Shown here: positions 41,076-50,252 of the stretch, in pieces
Layout: the number at the start of each line of letters is the position of its first letter
Numbering within the stretch: position 1 is the first letter of the stretch
Origin: Bacillus sp. HNG
GTDB lineage: Bacteria > Bacillota > Bacilli > Bacillales > Bacillaceae_L
Assembly (NCBI RefSeq): GCF_003400205.1
Contig: NZ_QUQV01000004.1
Span: 124,001-188,000 of the forward strand
Length of the DNA stretch: 64,000 nt
Reading direction: 5' to 3'
Translations under genes and position numbers: made by a program
The notes under the pieces: generated by a model
What the model saw: the letters and a program-made list of their open reading frames with translations, nothing else
What the model was told of the DNA's origin: nothing
The model's database searches: none

Positions 41076-43517
41076 ATGGGTAAAAAACGAACACTTACAT
41101 TTTTATTTATTCTATTAGTCTTTTTATTAACATTTTCTTCATTTGGAATGGGAGCATTCGCACAAATAAACAACGAAAAATCCTCTGCTCCGAAACAACT
41201 AGCAGAACTATATGGCAACATAGATCTGAAATCCTCAAATTCTACAACCGTAATAGTGGAACTTACCGAAGCATCGATTGTCGAAGCAAAACAGACTGGA
41301 AAATCTCAAACAAAAGCAAATCTAGCAAAAGAGCGTCAGAAGGTAAAAGACGCAGTGAAACAAGCGGCAAAATCTAGTAAAGTGAACCGCGAGTACGATT
41401 ATGTATTCTCTGGGTTCTCTGTCGAATTAAAAGCAAATGAAGTTCCGGCATTACTTGCAGTGCCTGGGGTAAAAGCGGTATATCCTGATGTGGAATATAC
41501 GATTACAGAGGATACTGGTGAAACCATTTCGCAAGAGGCGTTCAGTCCTCAAATGGCTGCGAGTGCTCCATTTATAGGCGCTAATGACGCTTGGGATGCG
41601 GGTTTTACAGGGAAAGGCATTACAGTAGCAGTAATTGATACAGGTGCTGATTATACTCATCCTGACTTAAAACACGCATTTGGAGACTACAAAGGCTGGG
41701 ATTTCGTAGACAATGATGATGATCCACAGGAAACACCAGCTGGCGACCCACGTGGAGCAAAAACAGATCATGGTACTCACGTATCTGGCACAGTAGCCGC
41801 AAATGGTGGTATTAAGGGTGTAGCTCCAGAAGCCGCACTTTTAGCTTACCGTGTATTAGGCCCTGGTGGTAGCGGGACATCTGCGAATGTTATCGCTGGA
41901 ATCGAGAAAGCCGTTCAAGATGGGGCAGACGTAATGAATCTTTCATTAGGTAACTCATTAAACGACCCTGATTATGCAACAAGCATTGCCTTAGATTGGG
42001 CGATGGCAGAAGGTGTTGTCGCGGTTACTTCAAATGGGAACGCTGGACCTGCAAATTGGACAGTTGGATCACCAGGTACATCGCGTGATGCCATTTCTGT
42101 AGGGGCTACACAGCTTCCGTTTAATGTGTATAATGCGTCTATTTCAACAACGGCGGGTGTTGAATATCCGTCTGCGAAGGTGCAAGGATTCCCGAGTGAT
42201 GATGAGTTACTCGCTTTGAGTGGAAAAGAATTTGAGTTTGTACATGTAGGATTTGGTTCACCAGAGGAGTTTGCTGGAAAAGATTTAAATGGTAAAATCG
42301 CGTTAATTAGCCGTGGAGCAGGAATTGCATTCGTTGACAAAGCAACTGCTGCTAAGGAAGCGGGTGCAGTGGGTGCGATTATTTATAACAATGTTGCCGG
42401 GGAAACTCCTGATGTTGCTGGCATGGCTGTTCCGACGATTAAAACAACGTTAGAGGACGGGAACAAGCTATTAGACGAGCTTGCAAAAGGAAATAACAAA
42501 GTAAGCTTTAATATCGAATTCTCACACGGTGTAGGTGAAACGATGGCTGACTTCTCCTCACGTGGTCCAGTAAACCAAACATGGATGATAAAGCCTGATG
42601 TATCAGCACCTGGGGTAAACATTACAAGTACCATCCCAGGTGGTTATGGTGCGAAGCAAGGAACAAGTATGGCATCTCCGCATGTTGCAGGTGCAGCTGC
42701 ACTGATTTTACAAGCACATCCTGATTGGAATGTAGAAGATGTAAAAGCAGCGTTAATGAATACTGCAGTTGAATTAAAAGATGCGAGTGGAAAAGTATAC
42801 CCACACAACACGCAAGGTGCTGGAAGTATCCGTCCGTTAGATGCAATCAACACAAACACACTTGCAGCCCCAGGTAGCTATTCATTTGGTGTGTTCGATA
42901 AGGACAAAGGAAAACAAGTTGAAAAGCAACATTTTACTCTGAAGAATCTTTCGAATGAACGAAAATCATATAGCTTTGACGTTTCATTCGCTGGAAACCC
43001 TACAGGCATTAAGGTGACGACAAGCAACAACCTAAAAGTAAATGCAGGTCAATCACAAAAGGTAAATCTAAATGTTCAGGTGGATGCTGGAAAGCTTGAC
43101 CAAGGATACTATGAAGGAACGATTACAATTAGCGATGGAGAGCAAACATTCGATGTGCCGACAATCCTATTTGTAAAGGAGCCAGATTATCCTCGTGCTG
43201 AAGCGGCATTTGTTACAATTGATGATAACGGCAACCTAACTCAGGTTGGAGGCTTTTTCCCTAGTGGGGCAGAGGAAGTAGAATTCTTTGTGTATTTATC
43301 AAATTCAGCTGGTCAGGCACTTGGTTATTTGGGTGACATTGCTGTTTATGAAAACGTTCCGGCAGGATATCAATATTTTGATTGGGATGGAACAATCACT
43401 CTTGCAGCAAATGGTCAAAAACTCAAATTACCAAAAGGCAACTATTACAACGTCTATGCTTATGCAACATACAAGGGTCAAAGTGACCTTGCGGGAACAA
43501 ACTTCCTATACAAATAA
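41076..43517 (+). CDS. vpr: Minor extracellular serine protease Vpr
   Basis: This 813-residue protein has a signal peptide (about 1-30), an inhibitor-I9 propeptide (STTVIVELTEASIVEAKQ...YVFSGFSVELKANEVPALL), the S8 domain with an inserted PA domain, and a Vpr-type C-terminal beta region. Catalytic triad: D188 in VAVIDTGADYTHPD, H232 in DHGTHVSG, S531 in GTSMASPHVAG. Similarity to B. subtilis Vpr extends over the whole length, including PQMAASAPFIGANDAWDAG. It is a secreted protease with roles in protein degradation and processing. It differs from the 6533 gene by its longer propeptide. Confidence 0.93.
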   Translation: MGKKRTLTFLFILLVFLLTFSSFGMGAFAQINNEKSSAPKQLAELYGNIDLKSSNSTTVIVELTEASIVEAKQTGKSQTKANLAKERQKVKDAVKQAAKSSKVNREYDYVFSGFSVELKANEVPALLAVPGVKAVYPDVEYTITEDTGETISQEAFSPQMAASAPFIGANDAWDAGFTGKGITVAVIDTGADYTHPDLKHAFGDYKGWDFVDNDDDPQETPAGDPRGAKTDHGTHVSGTVAANGGIKGVAPEAALLAYRVLGPGGSGTSANVIAGIEKAVQDGADVMNLSLGNSLNDPDYATSIALDWAMAEGVVAVTSNGNAGPANWTVGSPGTSRDAISVGATQLPFNVYNASISTTAGVEYPSAKVQGFPSDDELLALSGKEFEFVHVGFGSPEEFAGKDLNGKIALISRGAGIAFVDKATAAKEAGAVGAIIYNNVAGETPDVAGMAVPTIKTTLEDGNKLLDELAKGNNKVSFNIEFSHGVGETMADFSSRGPVNQTWMIKPDVSAPGVNITSTIPGGYGAKQGTSMASPHVAGAAALILQAHPDWNVEDVKAALMNTAVELKDASGKVYPHNTQGAGSIRPLDAINTNTLAAPGSYSFGVFDKDKGKQVEKQHFTLKNLSNERKSYSFDVSFAGNPTGIKVTTSNNLKVNAGQSQKVNLNVQVDAGKLDQGYYEGTITISDGEQTFDVPTILFVKEPDYPRAEAAFVTIDDNGNLTQVGGFFPSGAEEVEFFVYLSNSAGQALGYLGDIAVYENVPAGYQYFDWDGTITLAANGQKLKLPKGNYYNVYAYATYKGQSDLAGTNFLYK

Positions 43518-43522
43518 GGATG

Positions 43523-43562
43523 AAAAATGGTGTCAGGCTCATTTGCCTTGACACCATTTTTG
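43523..43562. terminator. Convergent terminator vpr / Lrp-type gene
   Basis: AAAAATGGTGTCA pairs with TGACACCATTTTT around a 14-base loop. A and T flanks allow both directions. Confidence 0.9.
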
Positions 43563-43563
43563 T

Positions 43564-44013
43564 TTATAGCTTCAACCCTGTTCGACTCTTAAATCTTCTT
43601 AATAAAATATGACTCTCCACTCTTGTGATTCCGTCCAAACTATAGAGCTCTTCATTAATAAATTTTTCAAGCTTGGCAAAATCCTCAACAAGGACGTGCA
43701 TATGCAGGGTGCTTGGTCCTGTCATTTGATAACAGCTTGCGACACTTGGGTTGTTCGCGAGTGTCTCCGCGACCCTTACAAGTGAAGCGGGTTCACACTC
43801 CACTTCGAAAAAGGCAGACACTCCTTTACCCACTTTTTCAGAATTAATCACGACTGAAAATTTTTCAATGATGCCTTTTTCAATCAATTGATTGACGCGT
43901 TCGCGAATCGACACCCTTGAAAGACCTAGTTCTTTTCCAATATCCACATAGGACATTCTCCCATTTATGGTTAACAACTCAAGAATTTTTTTATCCGTTT
44001 CATCGATTTTCAT
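43564..44013 (-). CDS. ywrC: Lrp/AsnC family regulator, YwrC-like
   Basis: This 149-residue protein has an N-terminal helix-turn-helix (DKKILELLTINGRMSYVDIGKELGLSRVSIRERVNQLIEKGII) and a C-terminal RAM ligand domain. It is divergent from a ywrD homologue and near chromate-transporter-like genes, the B. subtilis ywrC (chrS) setting, where it represses the transporters. The ATG at 44013 is chosen; 18 bases upstream lies another in-frame ATG without a good site. Confidence 0.78.
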   Translation of the reverse strand: MKIDETDKKILELLTINGRMSYVDIGKELGLSRVSIRERVNQLIEKGIIEKFSVVINSEKVGKGVSAFFEVECEPASLVRVAETLANNPSVASCYQMTGPSTLHMHVLVEDFAKLEKFINEELYSLDGITRVESHILLRRFKSRTGLKL

Positions 44014-44282
44014 TGAATCCCCACTTTTCAACGGTTTACTTGCTTACATTTATTTTACCATCGGTTGAAACAACACACAGCAACAAATTGGACATGCTTA
44101 CGTTTTGGTGTATGTCGATAATCCACTTCTTCGCAGTTTTACTTATTTCGTTAAAATTATAGAATATATTTTAAATTTCAATTATAATCATAATTATAAA
44201 CAAAAAATTCCGTTTGTTAATCAATTTTCGAAAAATAACTAACAATTGTCAAAATGGGGTACATAGAAGGGGGATTTTAAAA
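44014..44282. promoter_or_regulatory. Divergent regulatory region ywrC/ywrD
   Basis: This AT-rich 269-base gap between divergent genes contains the inverted repeat AATTAT-AATC-ATAATT near 44181, a candidate operator for the Lrp-type protein. No promoter can be named with confidence. Confidence 0.4.
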
Positions 44283-45893
44283 ATGAACTTAGATTATTTG
44301 AATTACCCGTATGCTTCACAACGAATGGCGACTTTCGCGAAAAATGGGATGGTGGCAACGTCCCAGCCATTAGCGGCCCAAGCAGGGTTAGATATTCTAA
44401 AAAAGGGCGGAAATGCAATTGATGCAGCCATCGCAACAGCTGCAACCTTAACTGTTGTTGAGCCGACCTCGAATGGAATAGGTGGGGACGCCTTTGCACT
44501 TGTATGGGTGAAGGGTGAGTTGCATGGTCTAAACGCAAGCGGACCAGCGCCAAAAAGCATTTCAATTGATGCGGTGAAAGCAAAAGGTCACGAAGAAGTG
44601 CCAACATTTGGCTTATTACCAGTAACAGTGCCTGGTGTTCCTTCCGCATGGGCAGAGTTGTCTCGACGTTTCGGAAAGCTTCCTTTAACCGAAGTTTTAA
44701 AGCCTGCAATTCAATATGCGGAGGAAGGCTATCCATTATCACCTGTTCTAGCGAAATACTGGAAGGGTGCCTATAAAAAATACAAAGAAATATTTACAAC
44801 ACCAGAATATAAAAGCTGGTTTGATACATTTGCACCTGAAGGTCGTGCACCTGAAATTGGAGAGGTGTGGAGATCGGAGGGCCATGCAAATACTCTTCGT
44901 TCCATTGCAGAAACCAATGCGGAGAGCTTTTATACAGGCGAGCTAGCAGATAAAATCGATGCTTTCTTCAAGGAACATGGGGGCTTCCTTTCAAAAGAGG
45001 ATCTAGCAGACTATAAGCCTGAGTGGGTGCAGCCAATTTCGGTAAACTACCGTGGCTATGATGTATGGGAGATTCCACCAAACGGTCAAGGAATTGTTGC
45101 GTTAATGGCGCTTAATATCCTGAACGGTTTTGACATAAAGGAAAAAGAATCGGTTGAAACCTACCATAAACAAATTGAAGCTATGAAACTCGCATTTTCA
45201 GACGGCAAAAAATATGTGACAGACCCTGAAAAAATGTCAGTGACGGCAGCGCAGTTGTTATCTGAAGAATTCGCTGCACAAAGACGAAGCCTGATTGGTG
45301 AAGAGGCACTAACACCAGAACCAGGAACACCACCACGTGGAGGCACTGTCTATTTAGCGGCTGCTGACTCGGAAGGAAACATGATTTCCTATATTCAAAG
45401 TAACTACATGGGCTTTGGCTCTGGAATCGTGATTCCGGGAACAGGAATTGCCTTGCAAAACCGTGGCCATGATTTTTCATTAGACCCTGCACATGAAAAT
45501 GCATTGGAACCAGGCAAAAAGACGTACCACACGATCATCCCTGGATTTTTAACAAAGGATGGGGAAGCGGTCGGTCCATTTGGAGTTATGGGTGGATACA
45601 TGCAGCCACAAGGTCATGCGCAGGTGATTATGAATACGATTGATTTCCATTTGAATCCGCAGGCAGCACTTGACTCGCCAAGATGGCAATGGATTGAAGG
45701 TAAAAAAATAGTGGTGGAACCGAACTTCCCAACGCATGTTGCGCAAGCACTGGCGAGACGAGGTCACCAAATTCAGGTAGCTCTTGATGGCGGCAGCTTT
45801 GGTCGCGGTCAAATTATCTGGAGGGACCCGAGAACGGGCGTCCTTGCAGGAGGTACGGAAGCGAGAACAGATGGTAGTATTGCATCTTGGTAA
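44283..45893 (+). CDS. ywrD: Gamma-glutamyltransferase family protein, YwrD-like
   Basis: This 536-residue Ntn-hydrolase proenzyme has no signal peptide. MVATSQPLAAQAGLDILKKGGNAIDAAIA starts the family domain. Self-cleavage is expected before the threonine of GGTVYLAAADSEGNMIS (about residue 355), and GGYMQPQGHAQV and the C-terminal GGTEARTDG follow. Classical enzymes have a His two residues after the Thr; here it is Tyr. Substrate unknown, probably a gamma-glutamyl or N-acyl amide. ATG 44283 follows GAAGGGGG. Followed by transporter genes. Confidence 0.85.
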   Translation: MNLDYLNYPYASQRMATFAKNGMVATSQPLAAQAGLDILKKGGNAIDAAIATAATLTVVEPTSNGIGGDAFALVWVKGELHGLNASGPAPKSISIDAVKAKGHEEVPTFGLLPVTVPGVPSAWAELSRRFGKLPLTEVLKPAIQYAEEGYPLSPVLAKYWKGAYKKYKEIFTTPEYKSWFDTFAPEGRAPEIGEVWRSEGHANTLRSIAETNAESFYTGELADKIDAFFKEHGGFLSKEDLADYKPEWVQPISVNYRGYDVWEIPPNGQGIVALMALNILNGFDIKEKESVETYHKQIEAMKLAFSDGKKYVTDPEKMSVTAAQLLSEEFAAQRRSLIGEEALTPEPGTPPRGGTVYLAAADSEGNMISYIQSNYMGFGSGIVIPGTGIALQNRGHDFSLDPAHENALEPGKKTYHTIIPGFLTKDGEAVGPFGVMGGYMQPQGHAQVIMNTIDFHLNPQAALDSPRWQWIEGKKIVVEPNFPTHVAQALARRGHQIQVALDGGSFGRGQIIWRDPRTGVLAGGTEARTDGSIASW

Positions 45894-45917
45894 CCAAAAC
45901 AGAAATGAGATGATTGT

Positions 45918-46493
45918 ATGAAATACCTTAATCTATTTATCGCCTTTTTTCGTTCGGGGATATTGGGATATGGAGGCGGCCCGTCTTCCATTCCTCTCGT
46001 TCATAAAGAGGTCGTTGGAACCTTCAAATGGATGAATGATGATGAATTTTCAGATGTACTCGCACTTGCAAATACATTACCGGGACCGATTAATACGAAA
46101 ATGGCAGGCTATATTGGCTATCGTGTAGCAGGAATCCTAGGTCTCTTGACAGCATTATTTGCAACGATGGTTCCGACGATTATACTCATGATTCTTCTAT
46201 TAACCTTTTTATCGTCAATCAAGGATCAGCCTTGGGTGCACGGGATGGTAAAGGCGGTAATCCCTGTCGTCTGTGTCATGATGGCAACATTAACTTGGGA
46301 CTTTTTAAAAAAGTCAAAGGATTCTTTAGGCTGGAAGGTTGCTGTAGGAATCGTTGTCGTAAGCTTTATATTAATTGAGTTTGTGGGAATTCACCCGGGC
46401 ATCATCATTGGGGTACTTCTTGTTGCTGCAATCGTTAAGAGAGACAAAGCAAAAGAAGTCGAGCAAACAATAGAAAAGGGTGTTGGCATGTGA
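45918..46493 (+). CDS. Chromate-transporter-family half protein, pair 1 first
   Basis: This 191-residue membrane protein has about five helices and the CHR motif GYGGGPSSIPLVHKEVV, then LALANTLPGPINTKMAGYIGYR. It is a single-domain (short-chain) member; two halves form a working transporter in B. subtilis (YwrB/YwrA). It overlaps the next gene by four bases. Chromate is unlikely to be the natural substrate, which is unknown. Confidence 0.85.
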   Translation: MKYLNLFIAFFRSGILGYGGGPSSIPLVHKEVVGTFKWMNDDEFSDVLALANTLPGPINTKMAGYIGYRVAGILGLLTALFATMVPTIILMILLLTFLSSIKDQPWVHGMVKAVIPVVCVMMATLTWDFLKKSKDSLGWKVAVGIVVVSFILIEFVGIHPGIIIGVLLVAAIVKRDKAKEVEQTIEKGVGM

Positions 46494-47020
46494 TTTATTG
46501 GCAAATTTTCTTAGCCTTTTTTATACCTGGCATTGTTGGATATGGTGGGGGACCATCATCCATTCCTCTTGTTGAAAATGAGGTTGTTGGACGTTATGGT
46601 TGGTTAACCGTTTCCGAATTCAGTGAAGTGCTCGCTCTCGGAAATTCCTTGCCCGGCCCAATCGCAACAAAAATGGCAGGCTATATTGGGTATGAAGTAG
46701 CGGGAATACCAGGTTCAATTATTGCAGTCTTTGCGACTGTAGCTCCTTCTCTCATTTTGATGATTGTTTTACTGGGCTTTTTATACAAACATAAAGATTC
46801 GCCAAAGGTAAAACGCATGTCCAGCTATGTTCGCCCAGCGATTGCAGTTTTACTAGGTACTTTAACCATCAGCTTTTTTACAACATCGTATGCGGATGCG
46901 GGCTGGCTACAAACCATTATCATCATAGTGGTAAGTTTTGTATTAATGGAAAAACTGAAGGTTCACCCCGCCTATGTCATCATTGGGGCACTCGGATATG
47001 GCGCGTTTTTTCTAGCATAA
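46490..47020 (+). CDS. Chromate-transporter-family half protein, pair 1 second
   Basis: This 176-residue membrane protein has GYGGGPSSIPLVENEVVGRYGWL and LALGNSLPGPIATKMAGYIGYE near the N-terminus and five to six helices. It is the partner of the preceding half with opposite expected topology. GTG start, coupled to the gene before it. Confidence 0.85.
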   Translation: MIYWQIFLAFFIPGIVGYGGGPSSIPLVENEVVGRYGWLTVSEFSEVLALGNSLPGPIATKMAGYIGYEVAGIPGSIIAVFATVAPSLILMIVLLGFLYKHKDSPKVKRMSSYVRPAIAVLLGTLTISFFTTSYADAGWLQTIIIIVVSFVLMEKLKVHPAYVIIGALGYGAFFLA

Positions 47021-47033
47021 AGAGGTGTAAATA

Positions 47034-47636
47034 ATGAAACTTTTATTAACAGGATTTGTTCCTTTTTTAGATAATCCCATCAATCCAACAGAGGAAATCG
47101 TAAGAGCTTTGGAAGGGCAAACCATCGGTGGATATGAAATTATAGGAAGAATTTTACCAGTGGATTTTGCAGAATCAGCTAAACAATGTATCGAACATAT
47201 CAATGAGGTAAAACCGGATGTTGTGATTTCATTAGGGCTTGCTGCAGGAAGAAATAAAGTCACGCCTGAGCGAATTGCAATCAACTGTCGTGATGGGGCT
47301 GCGGATAACAGCGGCGTGAAATTGCAGGATGCACCGATTGAAGAGGAGGGCCCTGCGGGTTATTTTTCGACATTGCCAATTCGAGAGTTTGTCAATGCGT
47401 CGGTTGAAAAAGGATACCCTGCCACAATCTCAAACACAGCAGGGACCTATCTTTGCAACAATGTGATGTACTCGGTGTTGCATAAAATCGAGCAGGAGAA
47501 TCTTGAGATGCGTGCGGGCTTTATTCATATTCCAGCTTCACATGAACTTGCACTTAAGAAAAATGGCATCCCAAGCTGGTCATTAGCGGATCTAACTGCT
47601 TCGATTCGTGCGATGATTGAGGTGCTAGGGGAGTAA
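47034..47636 (+). CDS. pcp: Pyroglutamyl-peptidase I
   Basis: This 200-residue cysteine peptidase of family C15 removes N-terminal pyroglutamate. The catalytic Glu is in TPERIAIN (about 80), Cys in SNTAGTYLCNNVMY (about 142) and His in GFIHIPASHE (about 165). The start GTTTxFxPF equivalent reads LLTGFVPFLDN. It lies 13 bases after pair 1 and before pair 2, so it is part of the same locus. Confidence 0.95.
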   Translation: MKLLLTGFVPFLDNPINPTEEIVRALEGQTIGGYEIIGRILPVDFAESAKQCIEHINEVKPDVVISLGLAAGRNKVTPERIAINCRDGAADNSGVKLQDAPIEEEGPAGYFSTLPIREFVNASVEKGYPATISNTAGTYLCNNVMYSVLHKIEQENLEMRAGFIHIPASHELALKKNGIPSWSLADLTASIRAMIEVLGE

Positions 47637-47698
47637 AATTGTATTAACGGCTGTTACACAAATAGCTGTTTGAATACAAGACCAATATTTGAAAACAC

Positions 47699-47733
47699 TA
47701 AGAGGGAGCCTAATTCGAGGCTTGCTCTTTTTT
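47699..47733 (+). terminator. Terminator after pcp
   Basis: Stem AAGAGGGAGCC/GGCTTGCTCTT with one mismatch and a T run. It separates the first transporter pair and pcp from the second pair. Confidence 0.78.
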
Positions 47734-47754
47734 ATTTACGAAAGGACTTATAAC

Positions 47755-48306
47755 ATGAAGCAATTTCATATTTTTATTGCGTTTTTTAAAGTTGGTTTAC
47801 TTGGCTATGGAGGCGGTCCGTCCTCCATTCCACTTGTCCATAAGGAAGCAGTAGAGCGTTACAAATGGCTAAATGATGATGATTTTGGCGATATCCTTGC
47901 CCTTGGGAATACGTTGCCCGGCCCAATTGCAACGAAAATGGCAGGCTATATTGGCTATCGTGTTGGCGGCTGGCTTGGGATGATCAATGCCGTTTTGGCA
48001 ACCTCAGTCCCGACAATCGTATTAATGATTATTTTACTTACTTCATTGACCTCCTTTAAAAATCTTGCCTGGGTACAGGGGATGACAAAGGCTGTGTTGG
48101 CTGTAGTTGGGGTTATGCTAGCCCAATTAACCTGGGAATTCTTCATCAATGCTAAAAAGGGACTGGGTTGGACAATGGTCATCCTATTAGGGGTGGTAAG
48201 TGTGCTGGTGTTGGATGTGTTCGGCGTGCATCCCGGTATTTTAGTTGGTGCCTTACTTGTACTTGCTTTGGTGAAAAAGGATAAGCAGGAGGAGAAACAA
48301 ACATGA
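47755..48306 (+). CDS. Chromate-transporter-family half protein, pair 2 first
   Basis: This 183-residue close paralogue of the 45918 gene has GYGGGPSSIPLVHKEAVERYKWLNDDDFGDILALGNTLPGPIATKMAGYIGYRVGGW. ATG 47755 follows AAAGGAC; an upstream frame from 47689 overlaps the terminator. It overlaps its partner by four bases. Confidence 0.85.
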   Translation: MKQFHIFIAFFKVGLLGYGGGPSSIPLVHKEAVERYKWLNDDDFGDILALGNTLPGPIATKMAGYIGYRVGGWLGMINAVLATSVPTIVLMIILLTSLTSFKNLAWVQGMTKAVLAVVGVMLAQLTWEFFINAKKGLGWTMVILLGVVSVLVLDVFGVHPGILVGALLVLALVKKDKQEEKQT

Positions 48307-48830
48307 TATACGTGCAGCTTTTTATTGCTTTTTTTATTCCTGGGATCCTCGGCTATGGAGGCGGTCCTGCCTCCATTCCTCTTGTTGAAAATGAAGTAGT
48401 CCATCGTTATCACTGGATGTCAGTTCATGAGTTTAGTGAAGTGATTGCGATTGGGAACGCGTTACCGGGTCCGATTGCAACGAAAATGGCCGGGTATATC
48501 GGGTTTCAACAGGCAGGTGTGTTGGGCGCGACAGTTGCCATATTTGCTACAGTTGCTCCATCACTCATTTTAATGATCGGCTTGCTAAGCATTTTGAAAA
48601 AGTTTAAGCACTCTCCGAAAGTAAAGCGGATGACGAACTATATCCGGCCAACAATTGCTGTTCTTTTGGGAGCAATGGCGTATCGCTTTTTTCAGGAATC
48701 ATATGAGGATGCCGGGTTGGTCCATAGTATTATTTTAGTGGTGCTCAGTTTTTTGTTGCTTGAAAAATGGAAGGTTCACCCCGCGTATGTGATTGTCGGG
48801 TCGCTTGTATATGGGGCGGTATTGTTATAG
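48303..48830 (+). CDS. Chromate-transporter-family half protein, pair 2 second
   Basis: This 175-residue paralogue of the 46490 gene has GYGGGPASIPLVENEVVHRYHWMSVHEFSEVIAIGNALPGPIATKMAGYIG. It ends the locus. The duplication covers both halves in the same order, so it copied the pair as a unit. Confidence 0.85.
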   Translation: MIYVQLFIAFFIPGILGYGGGPASIPLVENEVVHRYHWMSVHEFSEVIAIGNALPGPIATKMAGYIGFQQAGVLGATVAIFATVAPSLILMIGLLSILKKFKHSPKVKRMTNYIRPTIAVLLGAMAYRFFQESYEDAGLVHSIILVVLSFLLLEKWKVHPAYVIVGSLVYGAVLL

Positions 48831-48858
48831 ATGGTTTTAAAAAGGAGACCAGCTTAAC

Positions 48859-49240
48859 CTGAAAGTGCTTCGGAAAAGGCTATTATGCTACTGCCTTTTC
48901 TTGATATTTCCAAATGACAGTACAAAAAGGAGATTTATATAATAGTATTTTCCAGAAGGTCCCAAAGGCGTGGTCATAAAAGTGCTTTATATCAGGGTTT
49001 TTCCTCATATTTCCAAAAGTGTAGACATAACACGCTTTTATCTCTTATTTTTTTCCAGTATAACCCAAATCTACGGTCATAAAGGTGTTTTAAGCGAAGG
49101 GATTTTCCTTAATAACCCAAAAGTCTACTAATATCATAACTATAAATCGAGTATCTTCCGATATAATCCAAAAGTGAGCTTTTAAAAAGTCATTATGTTA
49201 CTGCTTTTTCAAGTAAACCCCAAAACTAATTCGTAAGATT
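48859..49240. repeat. 51-52-bp array C, seven units plus part of an eighth
   Basis: Units start at 48859, 48910, 48961, 49013, 49064, 49116, 49168 and 49219 (partial). Most begin CCCAAA or CCAAAAGTG and carry TCATAAAAGTGCTTT in the middle and TTTTCC near the end. The first and seventh units are especially alike (CTATTATGCTACTGC and CATTATGTTACTGC). It fills the gap after the transporter locus and has no coding frame. Confidence 0.85.
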
Positions 49241-49412
49241 ACAACCTCTCTGAGCAGGTCTCACAATGTCCTTCTTTCCCCAAAAATTCGCCAAAATCTT
49301 TTCTTGACGAGCCCTGGAAATAAATTGATAATATAAATATTAGTAATTTTCGTAATATTATAAAATGTACATAGTAAATATAGAAAGTGTAATCGTCCAT
49401 TATATGATATTT

Positions 49413-49427
49413 TTGACAACGCTTTCA
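49413..49427 (+). promoter_or_regulatory. Catabolite-responsive element (CcpA site)
   Basis: TTGACAACGCTTTCA matches WTGNAANCGNWNNCW with one mismatch. It lies 18 bases before the start codon of the next gene, a position that would repress expression when glucose is present. Confidence 0.65.
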
Positions 49428-49445
49428 AATTAAGGGGTGTTATCT

Positions 49446-49625
49446 ATGATCTTATATTTAATGCTAATAATTGTTGGATTTAGCCTTTTTATGGCGTTTA
49501 AGCGGAAGCGCCCCCTCTTTTTACTTCTGCCGTTTGTGTCCATCTTTGCGTATTTTGTCTTTGAAATCATCCGTTTTCCCGCACCACTAGGGGAAACGCT
49601 CCGTTTTATTTTTGATCTAGGCTAA
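49446..49625 (+). CDS. Small hydrophobic membrane protein
   Basis: This 59-residue protein has two predicted membrane helices (about 2-20 and 27-45) separated by KRKRP. No family recognised. ATG 49446 has AAGGGGTG eight bases upstream. It lies just after the CcpA-type site and before the DUF4212/symporter genes, so co-expression is likely. A role beside the symporter is a guess. Confidence 0.6.
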   Translation: MILYLMLIIVGFSLFMAFKRKRPLFLLLPFVSIFAYFVFEIIRFPAPLGETLRFIFDLG

Positions 49626-49718
49626 TAACCCAGTACATACCCTAAAGGAGGTGATATAAAAGACAATACGGATTACCGAAAGTTTACATCAATTTTATTT
49701 TTATGGAGGTGCTAGTAG

Positions 49719-50021
49719 TTGAAAAAAGTTGATAAGAAAATTGCCGATGGATACTTTAGGGAGAAAACGAGAAATATTATTATCTATCTCATTATCGGTT
49801 TTCTTGTTTCATTTGGAGTGGTCCTATTTGCAAAGCCACTTTCCACGTTTTCAGTAAATGGATTGCCATTCCATTACTTCATGGGAGCACAGGGTGCAGT
49901 TGTTACTTTTATCATTATTCTATTTGTTAATGCGAAGGTAAGCGATAAAATTGACCAAAAATACGGCATCGACGAAGAGAAAAATGAGCAAATCAGCTCT
50001 GGAAAAGTACTTGATCATTAA
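49719..50021 (+). CDS. DUF4212 membrane protein (symporter small subunit)
   Basis: This 100-residue protein has two membrane helices (about 21-40 and 54-72). The arrangement AKPLSTFSVNGLPFHYFMGAQGAVVTFIIILFVNA is typical of DUF4212, which regularly precedes VC_2705-type sodium:solute symporters. The start is TTG 49719 behind TGGAGGTG. Confidence 0.85.
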   Translation: MKKVDKKIADGYFREKTRNIIIYLIIGFLVSFGVVLFAKPLSTFSVNGLPFHYFMGAQGAVVTFIIILFVNAKVSDKIDQKYGIDEEKNEQISSGKVLDH

Positions 50022-50252
50022 AAATCTATCCTATCAAACAATCATACTCACGAAAAACTAGTTCTACGTAACAGAAATAACCCCTACTTCTAAGACGTGC
50101 CTTGATGAAAAAGCAAGTCTCAGCTTAGCAAACATTTTATCTCACACAATTTGACTCAAATCCTACAACAATTACACAAAACGATAGAAAAAAGAGACAG
50201 GTTTTCCTACAAATAAGTAGTACCTATATTTGAACCCAAAGGGGGAGGAAAT

